Positions 33,485 through 42,538 of a stretch of DNA of 64,000 nucleotides are shown piece after piece; position 1 is the stretch's first letter; the number at the start of each line of letters is the position of its first letter. Under the pieces are notes generated by a model. The model was not told the DNA's origin, made no database searches, and was given only the letters and a program-made list of their open reading frames with translations. A program made the translations under genes and the position numbers. Origin of the DNA: Caldilineaceae bacterium (GTDB lineage Bacteria > Chloroflexota > Anaerolineae > Caldilineales > Caldilineaceae); assembly GCA_022842065.1 (NCBI GenBank), contig JALHQH010000015.1, positions 1 through 64,000 of the forward strand. Reading direction: 5' to 3'.

Positions 33485-34471
33485 CTATCCCTCCAACTTA
33501 ATCCGCGGATCGGCCCAAATCAACAGGAGATCCGACAGAAAGGTACCCACTACCGTCATCAGCCCGATCAACATGATAATGCTGCCGGCCAGGAACATAT
33601 CCTGGGAGAGCAGCGAGCGCAGCAGAATCGGCCCCACCGTCGGCAGGCTCAAGACGACCGAGACGATAATGCTGCCTGAGACCAGGTAGGGCCAGACATA
33701 GGCCGTCACGCTGATCACCGGATTGAGGGCAATGCGGACGGGATATTTAACAATCAGCCGCCAGCCGGAAAGGCCTTTGGCGCGTGCCGTCACCACATAG
33801 GGCTTGCGCAATTCGTCGAGCACATTGGCGCGTGTAATGCGCATGATCTGCGCCGTCCCCGCCATGCCCAGGATGATCACCGGCAGCCAGAGATGTTTGA
33901 GCAGATCCCACAGCCGCGCCCAACTCCACGGGGCCGAAATATAGGCGGGCGAAAAGAGCCCACCCACACTCAGGTCAAAGACCGCGAAGCCCACCCACAT
34001 CAAGAGCAGGGCCAGCAAAAAATTGGGAATTGCCAAGCCGATAAACCCCACAAAGGTAAAGAAATAATCCCAGGCAGAATATTGCCGCACCGCGGAGAAG
34101 ATGCCAATCGGGATGGCAAAGGTCCAGGTAAAGAGGACCGAAGCAAAGGCTAGAATCATCGTCAGCAGCAGCCGTTCCCCGATCACATCCTTCACCGGTT
34201 TCTGATGCTCAAACGAATAGCCAAAATCGCCTTGGACCATCCGTTCCAGCCAGAGATAATACTGGTAGTAGAGGGGGCGATCCAGCCCATAATAGGCGCG
34301 CAGATTATCCGCTTCGGACATGCCCAGCGTTGACCCCTGGACCGACAGTTGCGCCAGATACGCGGTGACATAATCACCCGGCGGCAGCTGAATAATCACA
34401 AACGAAACAATCGAAACGGCCCACACGGTTAACACGGCGTAAAAGAGCCGGCGGATTAGATAAGCAAACAT
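33485..34471 (-). CDS. Oligopeptide ABC permease (DppB/OppB type)
   Basis: 328-aa membrane protein starting MFAYLIRRLFYAVLTVWAVS, as usual for OppB/DppB. Other landmarks are the periplasmic LRAYYGLDRPLYYQYYLW, six predicted helices, and the EAA loop PYVVTARAKGLSGWRLI. Pairs with the DppC-type permease directly downstream. Confidence 0.93.
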   Translation of the reverse strand: MFAYLIRRLFYAVLTVWAVSIVSFVIIQLPPGDYVTAYLAQLSVQGSTLGMSEADNLRAYYGLDRPLYYQYYLWLERMVQGDFGYSFEHQKPVKDVIGERLLLTMILAFASVLFTWTFAIPIGIFSAVRQYSAWDYFFTFVGFIGLAIPNFLLALLLMWVGFAVFDLSVGGLFSPAYISAPWSWARLWDLLKHLWLPVIILGMAGTAQIMRITRANVLDELRKPYVVTARAKGLSGWRLIVKYPVRIALNPVISVTAYVWPYLVSGSIIVSVVLSLPTVGPILLRSLLSQDMFLAGSIIMLIGLMTVVGTFLSDLLLIWADPRIKLEG

Positions 34472-34492
34472 GCGTGTTCCTTGAATACTGCG

Positions 34493-34568
34493 TAAAGCGT
34501 AAAACGTAAATCTGTTGACTGTACACCGTGCGCATTATGACGATTTACGATTTACGTTTTACGCTTTA
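34493..34568. repeat. 20-bp perfect hairpin between binding protein and permease genes
   Basis: TAAAGCGTAAAACGTAAATC and its exact complement. Built of CGTAAA/ACGTTT-like heptamers that recur at about 41080-41130. In this position it could lower expression of the permeases relative to the binding protein. Confidence 0.75.
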
Positions 34569-34576
34569 TTCTTTAG

Positions 34577-36667
34577 TTACGGCGTCTCATCATCCACGAT
34601 ATACCACGTCTCTGGATAGGTATTCCCTGGCGTCTGGCCAACGGTGCTAAAGGGGAAGCCGACGGCCAAGTTGTGGAAGTTGTTTTTGACGATGCCGGTC
34701 CACGACGGGGTGCCGGTTACGGTGCCGATGTAGAAGACATTGTCGCAACTGAGGGCGCGGATCTTTTGGCCAAAGGGAACCCGCTCTTCACGCGGCAATT
34801 TGGACCCTTCCTCGAAGGCAAGCTGTTGTTCGCGAATCGCGCCGGTCGGCTCGCGGCCAACACTATTATCCTGGAACCATTGGCCGGAGAGCGGCCCGGT
34901 CCCACTTTCCCATTGATAGGCAAAGGTATGATTCGGGAAGAGGAAGACACCTTCCGAATTGTCGGCCCCCCAGAAGTTGGTCATCGTATCATTGTTGGTC
35001 AGGCGGGTATTGCGCAGACTGCGTTCTACCGCCTGTACCTGACTGTCGATGCCCACATTGTTCTTCCAATGTTGGCCAAACATCTCGCCAATGCCTGGAT
35101 AGTCAAAGAAGGCCCCGGAGACAGCCATCATCTCGATCACCACGCGTTCGCCGTTCGGCAGCAGACGGAAGCCTTCGCTATCTTTTTGGTCCAGGCCAAT
35201 CTCATCAAGCAATCGGTTGGCTTCTGCTACATCGAGCTGATGATACAGTTGGTCATATTCTTCGCCGGGTGCATAAGGCGGATCGGGCCAGGCACAGTGC
35301 GAGGCCGGGCGCCCCAAGCCGAGGAAGAAGGCTTCGTTGATCTGCTCCCGATCCAGCGCCATGGAGAGCGCCCGGCGGAAATCGGCGTTGGTGATGTACT
35401 CGGCCATAGCCGGGTCTTTGTCGTAATCCTGGTTGAAGGCCAACGCCACCGCGGAACCACCGCGCCCGCGGAAGAATTGGACTTTGTAATCACCTTGTTC
35501 GGCGTTTTCCAGGAAGACCGGCAACTTGGCAATGTCAATGTGGCGCGCCTGCATGTCATACTCGCCGGCGATGGCCTTGAGGTTGAGCACTTCGAGATCC
35601 TCGGCCAGTGTCAGCACCATGCGGTCGAGATAGGGCAGTTGGTTACCTTCCGTGTCGACGGCCCAATAGTAGGGGTTGCGTTCTAGAATCACCTGTTGAT
35701 CAGAGAAGCTGGTCGTCGGCATCCAGGCGGTCGTCACCGGCGATTCCGGGTTCAGGTTCGGGTCATTCTTGGAGCAGAAGAGCTTGCTCCAGTTGTCAAA
35801 ACCTTCGGCGGCCGCCAGCGCATTGGCTTCCTCCAACCCAATGTAATCGGCGTGGAATTGGGTCATGTAATGTTTGGGCGAAAAGCCCCCACTGCATGGC
35901 TCTAACTGCGCGTAGTGACCGTTGACCGTGAGGCCGGCGACCAACTCAAAGAAAGTCCCGTAGGGCTGGATGAAGGTGACTTTGAAGGTATAATCGTCAA
36001 TCTTTTCCCAGACGCCCACTTCGCCGCCGGCTTTGGCCCAGCCCGGTTTGGCCGGCACCAGGTCGTCGTTGCCCATAATGTCTTCATACCAGAAGAGGAT
36101 ATCATCAGCCGTAAAGGGGGCCCCGTCGGACCATTTCATCCCTTCGCGCAGGTGAAAGGTGAACTCGGTGTTGTCGGCGTTGGCCTCAAAGGCCCGCGCA
36201 ATATGGGGCTGCACTGTCGTCATGCCGGTGTCCCAGAAGAGCATGTGGTTCTTTAACATGCGCTCGGCATTCTGATGGTCTGCCGGGCCGGTGAAGGCAC
36301 CGTTGAGGGTGCCGCCATAGACGCCAATACTCTCGGCTGGTTTGAGCACCATCGGCTCCGCGGGCAACCGTTCCGCTACCGGGGGCAATTCGCCGGCTGC
36401 CACTTTTTCGGCCAACATTGGCGCTTCGTGGAATTCGCTGGGGATGGCGTCAAAGACCTGTTCGGGGAAGCGTGGCGTCGAGTCGTCAATGATATAGGGG
36501 TTGACCGGCGCAGCCGCGGCCTCTTCCTCGCCGGCTGTTGCTCCGGCCGCGGGCGCAGCGGCGTCTGGGCTGCTGCCCGTATCGGCGGGCGCGGCACCGC
36601 CACCGCAGGCTACTAATAACAACGCCACCACCAGTAGCCCTGCAACAAACTTTGCCTTTCGTTGCAT
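34577..36667 (-). CDS. Oligopeptide ABC substrate-binding lipoprotein (SBP family 5)
   Basis: 696 aa. Starts at ATG 36667 after AAGGAGGAACAAAG; a longer frame to 36724 is rejected. N-terminal lipoprotein signal ends LLVACGGG, then a low-complexity Ala/Gly/Pro linker of about 35 residues. The body is family-5 binding protein: FHLREGMKWSDGAPFTADDI, LDREQINEAFF and EANRLLDEIGLDQKD. It binds peptides or other extended ligands outside the membrane and feeds the permease pair. First gene of a four-gene operon (SBP, DppB, DppC, double ATPase). Confidence 0.93.
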   Translation of the reverse strand: MQRKAKFVAGLLVVALLLVACGGGAAPADTGSSPDAAAPAAGATAGEEEAAAAPVNPYIIDDSTPRFPEQVFDAIPSEFHEAPMLAEKVAAGELPPVAERLPAEPMVLKPAESIGVYGGTLNGAFTGPADHQNAERMLKNHMLFWDTGMTTVQPHIARAFEANADNTEFTFHLREGMKWSDGAPFTADDILFWYEDIMGNDDLVPAKPGWAKAGGEVGVWEKIDDYTFKVTFIQPYGTFFELVAGLTVNGHYAQLEPCSGGFSPKHYMTQFHADYIGLEEANALAAAEGFDNWSKLFCSKNDPNLNPESPVTTAWMPTTSFSDQQVILERNPYYWAVDTEGNQLPYLDRMVLTLAEDLEVLNLKAIAGEYDMQARHIDIAKLPVFLENAEQGDYKVQFFRGRGGSAVALAFNQDYDKDPAMAEYITNADFRRALSMALDREQINEAFFLGLGRPASHCAWPDPPYAPGEEYDQLYHQLDVAEANRLLDEIGLDQKDSEGFRLLPNGERVVIEMMAVSGAFFDYPGIGEMFGQHWKNNVGIDSQVQAVERSLRNTRLTNNDTMTNFWGADNSEGVFLFPNHTFAYQWESGTGPLSGQWFQDNSVGREPTGAIREQQLAFEEGSKLPREERVPFGQKIRALSCDNVFYIGTVTGTPSWTGIVKNNFHNLAVGFPFSTVGQTPGNTYPETWYIVDDETP

Positions 36668-37335
36668 CTTTGTTCCTCCTTGTGCTTGGGTTGAAGAGCG
36701 TGAACAGAGCCCGAGATCAGGCACTTCGGTCGCACCAAAAAAATAAATGGCGATGTAACCGTCACCGGTCCAACTCGCGCGATGCGCGATCTACGCGGTG
36801 GACAGTGACAGTCACCTGGCCTAATCGTTTCCTGGAATGGCCTTTGGGGAGCGAACCACGAACGTCATGGGGGCGTGCCGATTGCGCTCTGGTAATGCAC
36901 AGACGGATCAAACGATATGCTGTTGATATCTACAAATGGGAAATCAATATGAGACAAAATAAACAACGGTCAGGGAGCGATTTTCTAGAAAAATCGAGCT
37001 TGTTTGGCAGTATAACGACTTCTGATCTGATTGTCAATTCGCATTTTTGGGTACGGGTGGATTTTACATTTAGGGGGAATTTTAGCTGTTGTGCCGGCTG
37101 CTACTATACCCTGCGCCCTAAACTCTATGTCTGCTTGGCGTATGCCGGCTGATCACCGTTTTGCTGCTACGCAAGTCCTAGCAAGATCGGATCTCTCACT
37201 GAGTGACAAGCGGCTCAAATCCGCATAAGCTGGAGGGTAACGGCCCTTGCCGTGGTAATCGCGCCCACTGTGTGGTTACGCTGTTTGAGATCACATCGTA
37301 GAAACCAAGGTAGAAACCAAAAAGGAAGGCTATTC
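36668..37335. promoter_or_regulatory. Divergent promoter region, ~670 bp, no gene
   Basis: Separates the oligopeptide operon from the large secreted protein. Short ORFs on the plus strand (37031 and others) show no similarity or ribosome site. An AT-rich stretch at 36930-37100 is the likely promoter area. No operator could be assigned. Confidence 0.4.
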
Positions 37336-40300
37336 ATGCAGATTCGCGCCCGATTCACCCGCTGCGCCGGCCACATTGGCTCCGCACATGCACTTTTCCC
37401 GCCGCTTGATAAGTGGCAGCCGCTCTGGGCACTAGTCAGCGCGTTGCTACTTCTTTACTGCTTACAGCCCACCGTGCGAGCCGATTCACCTCTTAATCTG
37501 AGCACGGACATTGCCTGGTCAGTCGGGCTCATGGGAGTGGCCGATGTCGAAGCCGCGTTTAACAATGCGCGCCGCCAGGAAGAGATACAACTGGGCTTGG
37601 CAACCAACGCCCTGGGTACGCTGGATCTTCCCGCCCAGGCAACTTGGGACACCTTTAGCGATGACCGCAAGGCACTCTTTCTGCTCAATGCTGAACGGCG
37701 TGCACGGGGTAATGGCACCATCTTGGGGTTACCGCTTGCCGGCCTAGAATCGCGCCTGGATAAACTGGCTCAGGACTATGCCGATCTGCAGGTGGCTAAC
37801 AATGTCGCCGGCCACACCGCAGACGGCACCCCTGAAGATCGGCTGAATCGCGTCTTTGGCAACCCACAAAGTAGCCCGGCCACCGCGTGTCGCGAATTTA
37901 TGTCACGGTTGGAAAATCTCGCCTACTTTTTCAACAGCCAGAGCAGCAATGCCCTGGTGATTGAGCGTGCGGTCTACAACTGGATCTACAAAGATGCGGC
38001 AAGCAGTTGGGGCCACCGCGAAGCGGCCCTGCTTCAAGATAAAACTGCCCTCAATTCCACCTTTAATCCCGGCCAACTGTGGGGGTACAAAAATAACGTT
38101 GGTGCCGCGACCCATGAGGGGTTTCTGGGGATTGGCCGCGCCAGTGCCGTGGGCTACGATCCCTATCGCTTGGGCATGCGCTTTGGCGAAGTGGTGGTGA
38201 TGAAGATCATCGACCCGGATGTGATCCCTGCCACCTGCCTGGGCAGTGCTGACCGTTCGGCATTGGCCCAATCGATTGTACGCACAACCCCTGCGGTTGC
38301 CGGTGTGGGCAGTACCATCACCTATCAGATCGCGTTGACCAACACCGGTGACACACTGCTGTCAAATGTGACGCTGACCGGTACCTTTGACACGATCTAT
38401 CTCGACTTTGTGAGTGCCGGCATCAGCCCGAGCAGCAGCAACGAGGCCCAGGGTACCCTGCTTTGGTCCGATTTGGCCCAAAGTTTGAGTGACCGTGTCC
38501 TTGATCCCGGTGAAAGTATCGCGCTCACCCTCAATTTTGTTGCCGTCGGCAAGACTCCGGATCCGACGTTGGCTTTTGTCCGTACCAGCTTGCAGGCGCT
38601 TGGTGGATGGGCCGGGCGTGTCAGCGCGACGTCAACCCAGGCCCAGGGGGTCGAGATCGAAGCCCCGATCATCAATGAGATCGATTATGACCAGAGTGGC
38701 GCGACTGATGGGGCCGAATTTATCGAGCTGAAAAATTCCAGCCCTGCCGCGATTCAGTTGGCCCCCCTGCGCTTGCTTTTGATCGACGGCAACGGTGGTG
38801 GCGCGACCACCTATGCGACGCTGGCCCTGCCTGCGGTTACCCTGGCCCCTGGCGACTATTTTGTGATCTGCGCCAATGCTGCCACAACCCCCAACTGTGA
38901 TCACGACGTGAGCCCCGACACGAACCTGCTGCAGAATGGCGCACCGGATGCGGTTGCCCTGCTGGCGGCAAGTACGGTAGTAGACAGCGTTAGTTATGGC
39001 GGCAATAGCGGCGCGCCGTATACGGAGGGCAGTGGCAGTGGCCTGGCCGACGACGCTAATCCGCATACCGGCATTGCGCGGTTCCCCGATGGGGTTGATA
39101 GCAACCGCAACAATGTCGATTGGAGCCTGCGTTGTATCACGCCCGGCACTGCCAACGGTGCATCTACCGCCAATTGTGACAAGTCCGATCTGCGGCTAAC
39201 CCAGACCGTCAGCCCCGGCGGTCCACTCTTGCCCGGCCAGCCCCTAACAATTACCGTCACCTTCGCCAACAGTGGTGGTGCCACCGCCCAAAATGGCACG
39301 TTACAGATTGATTTGGCGACGGCAATCGTGGTGCGCAGTGTGGCACCGGAAGGGGTCAGCATGACGGCAACCACTTCTATCTCCCCCTATCGCTGGACTG
39401 TCGCCGATCTGCCGAACGGCGCGCAGGGAAAGATCACCCTGCGCGGCATCGTTCAGCCCGCTTTAACCACGGCCGACCCGTTAACCGTGGCCTCTACCGT
39501 CAGTGGCTCCGCCGACCTGACCACGGCGGACAACAGTGCCAGTCAATCCGTGGCGGTCAGCATGCCCCAAGTTAAGCTGAGCAGCAGCGCCCAACAAGGG
39601 GCCGAGGATCAAGGTTCACTGCCCGTCACGGCCACACTCGATCCGGTCAATCCCTATGCCCCCGTCACGGTGACCGTGAGCCTCACGCCGGGCAGCGCCG
39701 ACAGCACGGACTATCAAGCGCCCCTTGCGCCCTTGACGATTGGGGCCGGGCAGCGTCAGGCCGCAGTGCCGATCCCCATCAACGCGGATAAAATGGTCGA
39801 GCATGACGAGTCATTTTCTGCTACCTTGACCACCGCGCAGGGAGCACAATTGACGGCCCCAACGACCATGATCCTCACCATCAACAATGATGATACCGCC
39901 GCCTTCACCATCAGCGACGTGACGCAGCGCGAAGGGGATAGTGGCTATACCCGCTTTGCCTTTACCGTTACCTTGTCGGCCCCCGTCGCGGAGGGGGTGA
40001 CAGTCCTAGCAACCGTCAGCGATGATTCGGCCGTTGGCAATGATGATTATCTCGTCCTGGGCAGCCAGACCCTGACCTTTACCGCGGGCGCGGCCTTGCA
40101 ACAGCAGGTAGTGGTGACGGTGACGGGTGATGGCGTGATCGAAGCGGATGAACAGTTTATGGTGCAACTCTCGGCCATTCGTGTCGGCGGGCGCGCGGAT
40201 GATCCCCGCCTTACTTTGTCCAAGGCGACCGGCAGAGGGACGATCCTCGATGATGACCGTTTTGCTGATTTGGGCAATTATGCCTGGCACGACCAAAACG

Positions 40301-40647
40301 AGAATGGCTTGCAAGATGTCGGCGAGGGGGGGCTGGCGAATGTTCGGGTCAACCTCTACCGTGGCGACCAACTGCTTGACTCGCTGCTCACCGATAGCAC
40401 GGGATACTATCTGTTTGCCGACCTGCTCCCAGGTGACTATGTGCTCGAATTTGTCCCGCCGGCACCCTATGCGATTGTGGCCGTAGGTAGTGACCGGGTG
40501 TTGGACGATCTGCTTGATAGCGATGCCAATCCCCAGACCGGACGGGTGGCCGTAACCCTCAGTGCTGGTCAGGTTGACCATTCCGTCGATGTGGGGCTCT
40601 ATGTGACCCCTGGGGGGGCGCTCTACTTGCCGATGATCCAGCGCTAA
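37336..40647 (+). CDS. Large secreted multidomain protein: CAP, DUF11, lamin-tail, Calx-beta, SdrD-B
   Basis: 1,103 aa from ATG 37336 (AAAGGAAGG upstream). Order: signal peptide (about 20-50); CAP/SCP domain near 95-295 with the His/Glu site residues in NNVAGHTADG and WGHREAALL; DUF11-like repeat (TPAVAGVGSTITYQIALTNT); lamin-tail-like domain (INEIDYDQSGATDGAEFIEL); second DUF11-like repeat; two Calx-beta domains (EDQGSLPVTATLDP, REGDSGYTRFAFTV); SdrD B-like domain (LGNYAWHDQNENGLQDVGE); C-terminus GGALYLPMIQR. The YLP-type ending recurs in the NHL protein at 50968 and may be a cell-surface sorting tail. Probably an adhesin or sheath protein; CAP activity is unknown. Confidence 0.8.
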   Translation: MQIRARFTRCAGHIGSAHALFPPLDKWQPLWALVSALLLLYCLQPTVRADSPLNLSTDIAWSVGLMGVADVEAAFNNARRQEEIQLGLATNALGTLDLPAQATWDTFSDDRKALFLLNAERRARGNGTILGLPLAGLESRLDKLAQDYADLQVANNVAGHTADGTPEDRLNRVFGNPQSSPATACREFMSRLENLAYFFNSQSSNALVIERAVYNWIYKDAASSWGHREAALLQDKTALNSTFNPGQLWGYKNNVGAATHEGFLGIGRASAVGYDPYRLGMRFGEVVVMKIIDPDVIPATCLGSADRSALAQSIVRTTPAVAGVGSTITYQIALTNTGDTLLSNVTLTGTFDTIYLDFVSAGISPSSSNEAQGTLLWSDLAQSLSDRVLDPGESIALTLNFVAVGKTPDPTLAFVRTSLQALGGWAGRVSATSTQAQGVEIEAPIINEIDYDQSGATDGAEFIELKNSSPAAIQLAPLRLLLIDGNGGGATTYATLALPAVTLAPGDYFVICANAATTPNCDHDVSPDTNLLQNGAPDAVALLAASTVVDSVSYGGNSGAPYTEGSGSGLADDANPHTGIARFPDGVDSNRNNVDWSLRCITPGTANGASTANCDKSDLRLTQTVSPGGPLLPGQPLTITVTFANSGGATAQNGTLQIDLATAIVVRSVAPEGVSMTATTSISPYRWTVADLPNGAQGKITLRGIVQPALTTADPLTVASTVSGSADLTTADNSASQSVAVSMPQVKLSSSAQQGAEDQGSLPVTATLDPVNPYAPVTVTVSLTPGSADSTDYQAPLAPLTIGAGQRQAAVPIPINADKMVEHDESFSATLTTAQGAQLTAPTTMILTINNDDTAAFTISDVTQREGDSGYTRFAFTVTLSAPVAEGVTVLATVSDDSAVGNDDYLVLGSQTLTFTAGAALQQQVVVTVTGDGVIEADEQFMVQLSAIRVGGRADDPRLTLSKATGRGTILDDDRFADLGNYAWHDQNENGLQDVGEGGLANVRVNLYRGDQLLDSLLTDSTGYYLFADLLPGDYVLEFVPPAPYAIVAVGSDRVLDDLLDSDANPQTGRVAVTLSAGQVDHSVDVGLYVTPGGALYLPMIQR

Positions 40648-40654
40648 CCAGTGA

Positions 40655-40713
40655 CGAACGTAGGCTGAGCTTGTCGAAGCCGAAGTGGCTTCGACAAGCT
40701 CAGCCTACGTTCG
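40655..40713. terminator. 27-bp perfect hairpin after the secreted protein gene
   Basis: Arms CGAACGTAGGCTGAGCTTGT... (40655-40681) and complement (40687-40713), loop 5. It carries the GGCTTCGACAAGCTCAGCC core in both arms, so it belongs to the dispersed hairpin family. It sits between convergent genes and is likely to stop transcription. Confidence 0.75.
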
Positions 40714-40735
40714 GTTGCCGAACTATTTTCTCTCA

Positions 40736-41071
40736 TTATGGTAGATAGCTAATCAGCAGCGTGGCTGCCCGCTGCAAACGTTCTGCCTCTGCGCTTTGAC
40801 CCAACTCGGCATAAGTTTGGCCCGCGCGCTGCCGCTCCGCAATTTCATGCGTGACAATCTGGCGGATATCTTCCGTCGACAACAGTTTGCGCGGCACGTC
40901 GTTGCTTTTGCCGATTACTGGCTCTACCAACGAGGAGACGGCTACAATCGGCACCGCCTCCGCATTGTCAATGGCACCCAGTACCGAGCGCAACGTCGCC
41001 ACCTGCTCAGTGTCACGCGCTTTCATCGCCTGACGCAGATCCACCTTCATCTGCTCCCGAATTTCGCTCAT
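40736..41071 (-). CDS. GatB/YqeY domain protein
   Basis: 111 aa, slightly shorter than typical YqeY (about 150). It starts with MSEIREQMKVDLRQAMKARD, then VATLRSVLGAIDNAE, and has the helical tail of the GatB tail domain (ERQRAGQTYAELGQSAEAER). The family resembles the tRNA-binding tail of the amidotransferase GatB; its own function is poorly known. Lies 60 bp downstream of the aminotransferase on the same strand, so co-transcription is likely. Confidence 0.8.
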   Translation of the reverse strand: MSEIREQMKVDLRQAMKARDTEQVATLRSVLGAIDNAEAVPIVAVSSLVEPVIGKSNDVPRKLLSTEDIRQIVTHEIAERQRAGQTYAELGQSAEAERLQRAATLLISYLP

Positions 41072-41131
41072 AGAAAACCTGTTTACGAATTACGAATCAC
41101 GTTTCACGTTTCACGCTTTACGCTTTACATT

Positions 41132-42325
41132 TCACGCCTCAAAGTACCCCTTCAACCGCCCCAGTGCTGTGTTGATATCCGGCACATTAATGCCCGAATA
41201 GGCTAGGCGGATGTAGTGACCCGTTTCCCCCGGCACCGGGCGGCCAAAGTGTTTGCGTGTGCAGAAGGAGACATCGGTTTCGTGTAGCGCCGCAGTCATC
41301 AATTGGTTGATGTCGGTAAAGCCCTTGCGCTCCATCACCTTCGTCACATTGGGGAAGAGATAAAAGGCACTGTTGGGCTTGGCAATCGTCACCCCGTCAA
41401 TCGCCTGTAGACCGGCCACCGCGGCGTCGCGCCGCTCCATCAGCGTTTCCACAATTGCGTCGGGGCCAGTGGTGTCGCCGGGGATCGCCTCGACCATCGC
41501 CCGCTGTACAAAGTGGGGGCTGCATGATTCTATGTTGGTGTTAAATTTGTTGATCATGTCGATCACCGCTTTCGGCCCAATCGCTGCGCCGAGACGCCAG
41601 CCGGTCATGGCAAAGCGCTTGGAACAGGTGTAAAGGATCACCGTGCGCTCGATCATCCCCGGGATATTGACAATCGACTCGGGTTTGCCGCTGTAGAGAA
41701 TCTCGAAGTAGGCGTCATCGCTCATCACCCAGAGATCATGTTTGATCGCCAGTGCGGCAACCTCTTCCATCTCCTGGCGTGTCGATTGCGCGCCGGTGGG
41801 ATTCTGGTAGTTGTTATAGATGATCGCCTTGGTCTTGGGGGTGATGGCGCGTTTAATCGCCGCCATGTCCAGGGCAAAACCCTCCGGCGTGTCGATGTAA
41901 CCATAGGGCACCGCCACACCGCCCTGATACTCGATCTGCGACTCGTAGATCGGGTAACCTGGATTGGGGTAGAGCACCTCATCGCCGGGGTTCATCACCG
42001 CACCGATAAATTTGCCGATCACCGGCTTGCCGCCGGGCTGCACCGAGACATTTTCGGCGCTGTATTGTACCCCGCGTTTACTACCCACATCCGCCGCCAA
42101 AACGGCGCGCAACTCAGGAATGCCCGCGCCGGCACAATAGCCGGTATAGCCATCCTTGATCGCTTTGTAGGTCGCTTCGGTGATATTGGCCGGGGTGGCG
42201 ATATTCATGTCGCCCAGGTGAAAGGGATAGACTTTATGGCCTTGGGCCGCCCACGCCGCCGCCGCCGCGGAGACGGCAAAGGCAGTTTCGGTGCCCAGTT
42301 TGTCCAGTTGTTTGGCGAGTTGCAT
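41132..42325 (-). CDS. Class I/II PLP-dependent aminotransferase
   Basis: 397 aa from ATG 42325, after CAGGAG. Fold type I aminotransferase: GAGIPELRAVLAAD, PGGKPVIGKF, PNPGYPIYES, IIYNNYQNPTGAQ, DDAYFEILY, the PLP Lys in TCSKRFAMTGWRLG, and the C-terminal substrate Arg in HYIRLAYSG. Resembles aspartate/aromatic aminotransferases; the substrate cannot be fixed. Cytoplasmic. A tandem of CACGTTT/TACGCTT heptamers separates it from yqeY. Confidence 0.9.
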   Translation of the reverse strand: MQLAKQLDKLGTETAFAVSAAAAAWAAQGHKVYPFHLGDMNIATPANITEATYKAIKDGYTGYCAGAGIPELRAVLAADVGSKRGVQYSAENVSVQPGGKPVIGKFIGAVMNPGDEVLYPNPGYPIYESQIEYQGGVAVPYGYIDTPEGFALDMAAIKRAITPKTKAIIYNNYQNPTGAQSTRQEMEEVAALAIKHDLWVMSDDAYFEILYSGKPESIVNIPGMIERTVILYTCSKRFAMTGWRLGAAIGPKAVIDMINKFNTNIESCSPHFVQRAMVEAIPGDTTGPDAIVETLMERRDAAVAGLQAIDGVTIAKPNSAFYLFPNVTKVMERKGFTDINQLMTAALHETDVSFCTRKHFGRPVPGETGHYIRLAYSGINVPDINTALGRLKGYFEA

Positions 42326-42445
42326 GGTTGCTCCTGTGCTTTCAAGATGTGGCTGGTGTCCAAATGGCATCAAGCATATCACAGGAAGGGAATAGGATGC
42401 GAATTCCTTGTTTATAGGTATCGATAACGGGTCACCGGGGTTGTC

Positions 42446-42538
42446 GCCGGGGTTGAAACACCCGGCTGATCAGCAAAGTACGCGAAAGCGCATTCGTCGG
42501 CGGTAGGCTAGTGCGCTTTAGCGTACTTTGCTGATCAG
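42446..42538. repeat. Composite palindromic element overlapping the lanT 3' end
   Basis: GCCGGGGTTGAAAC...CCCGGCTGA (42446-42469, identical at 22018-22041) is followed by 27-bp arms (42466-42492 and 42512-42538, one mismatch, containing ATCAGCAAAGTACGC). The right arm encodes the last residues and stop codon of the LanT-like transporter. Confidence 0.8.

Noticed and set aside
34673..35686. 337-aa ORF antisense to the oligopeptide-binding protein
   Set aside because: Its protein has no recognisable motif, and the opposite frame is a clear family-5 binding protein; a mirror of GC-rich codon use.
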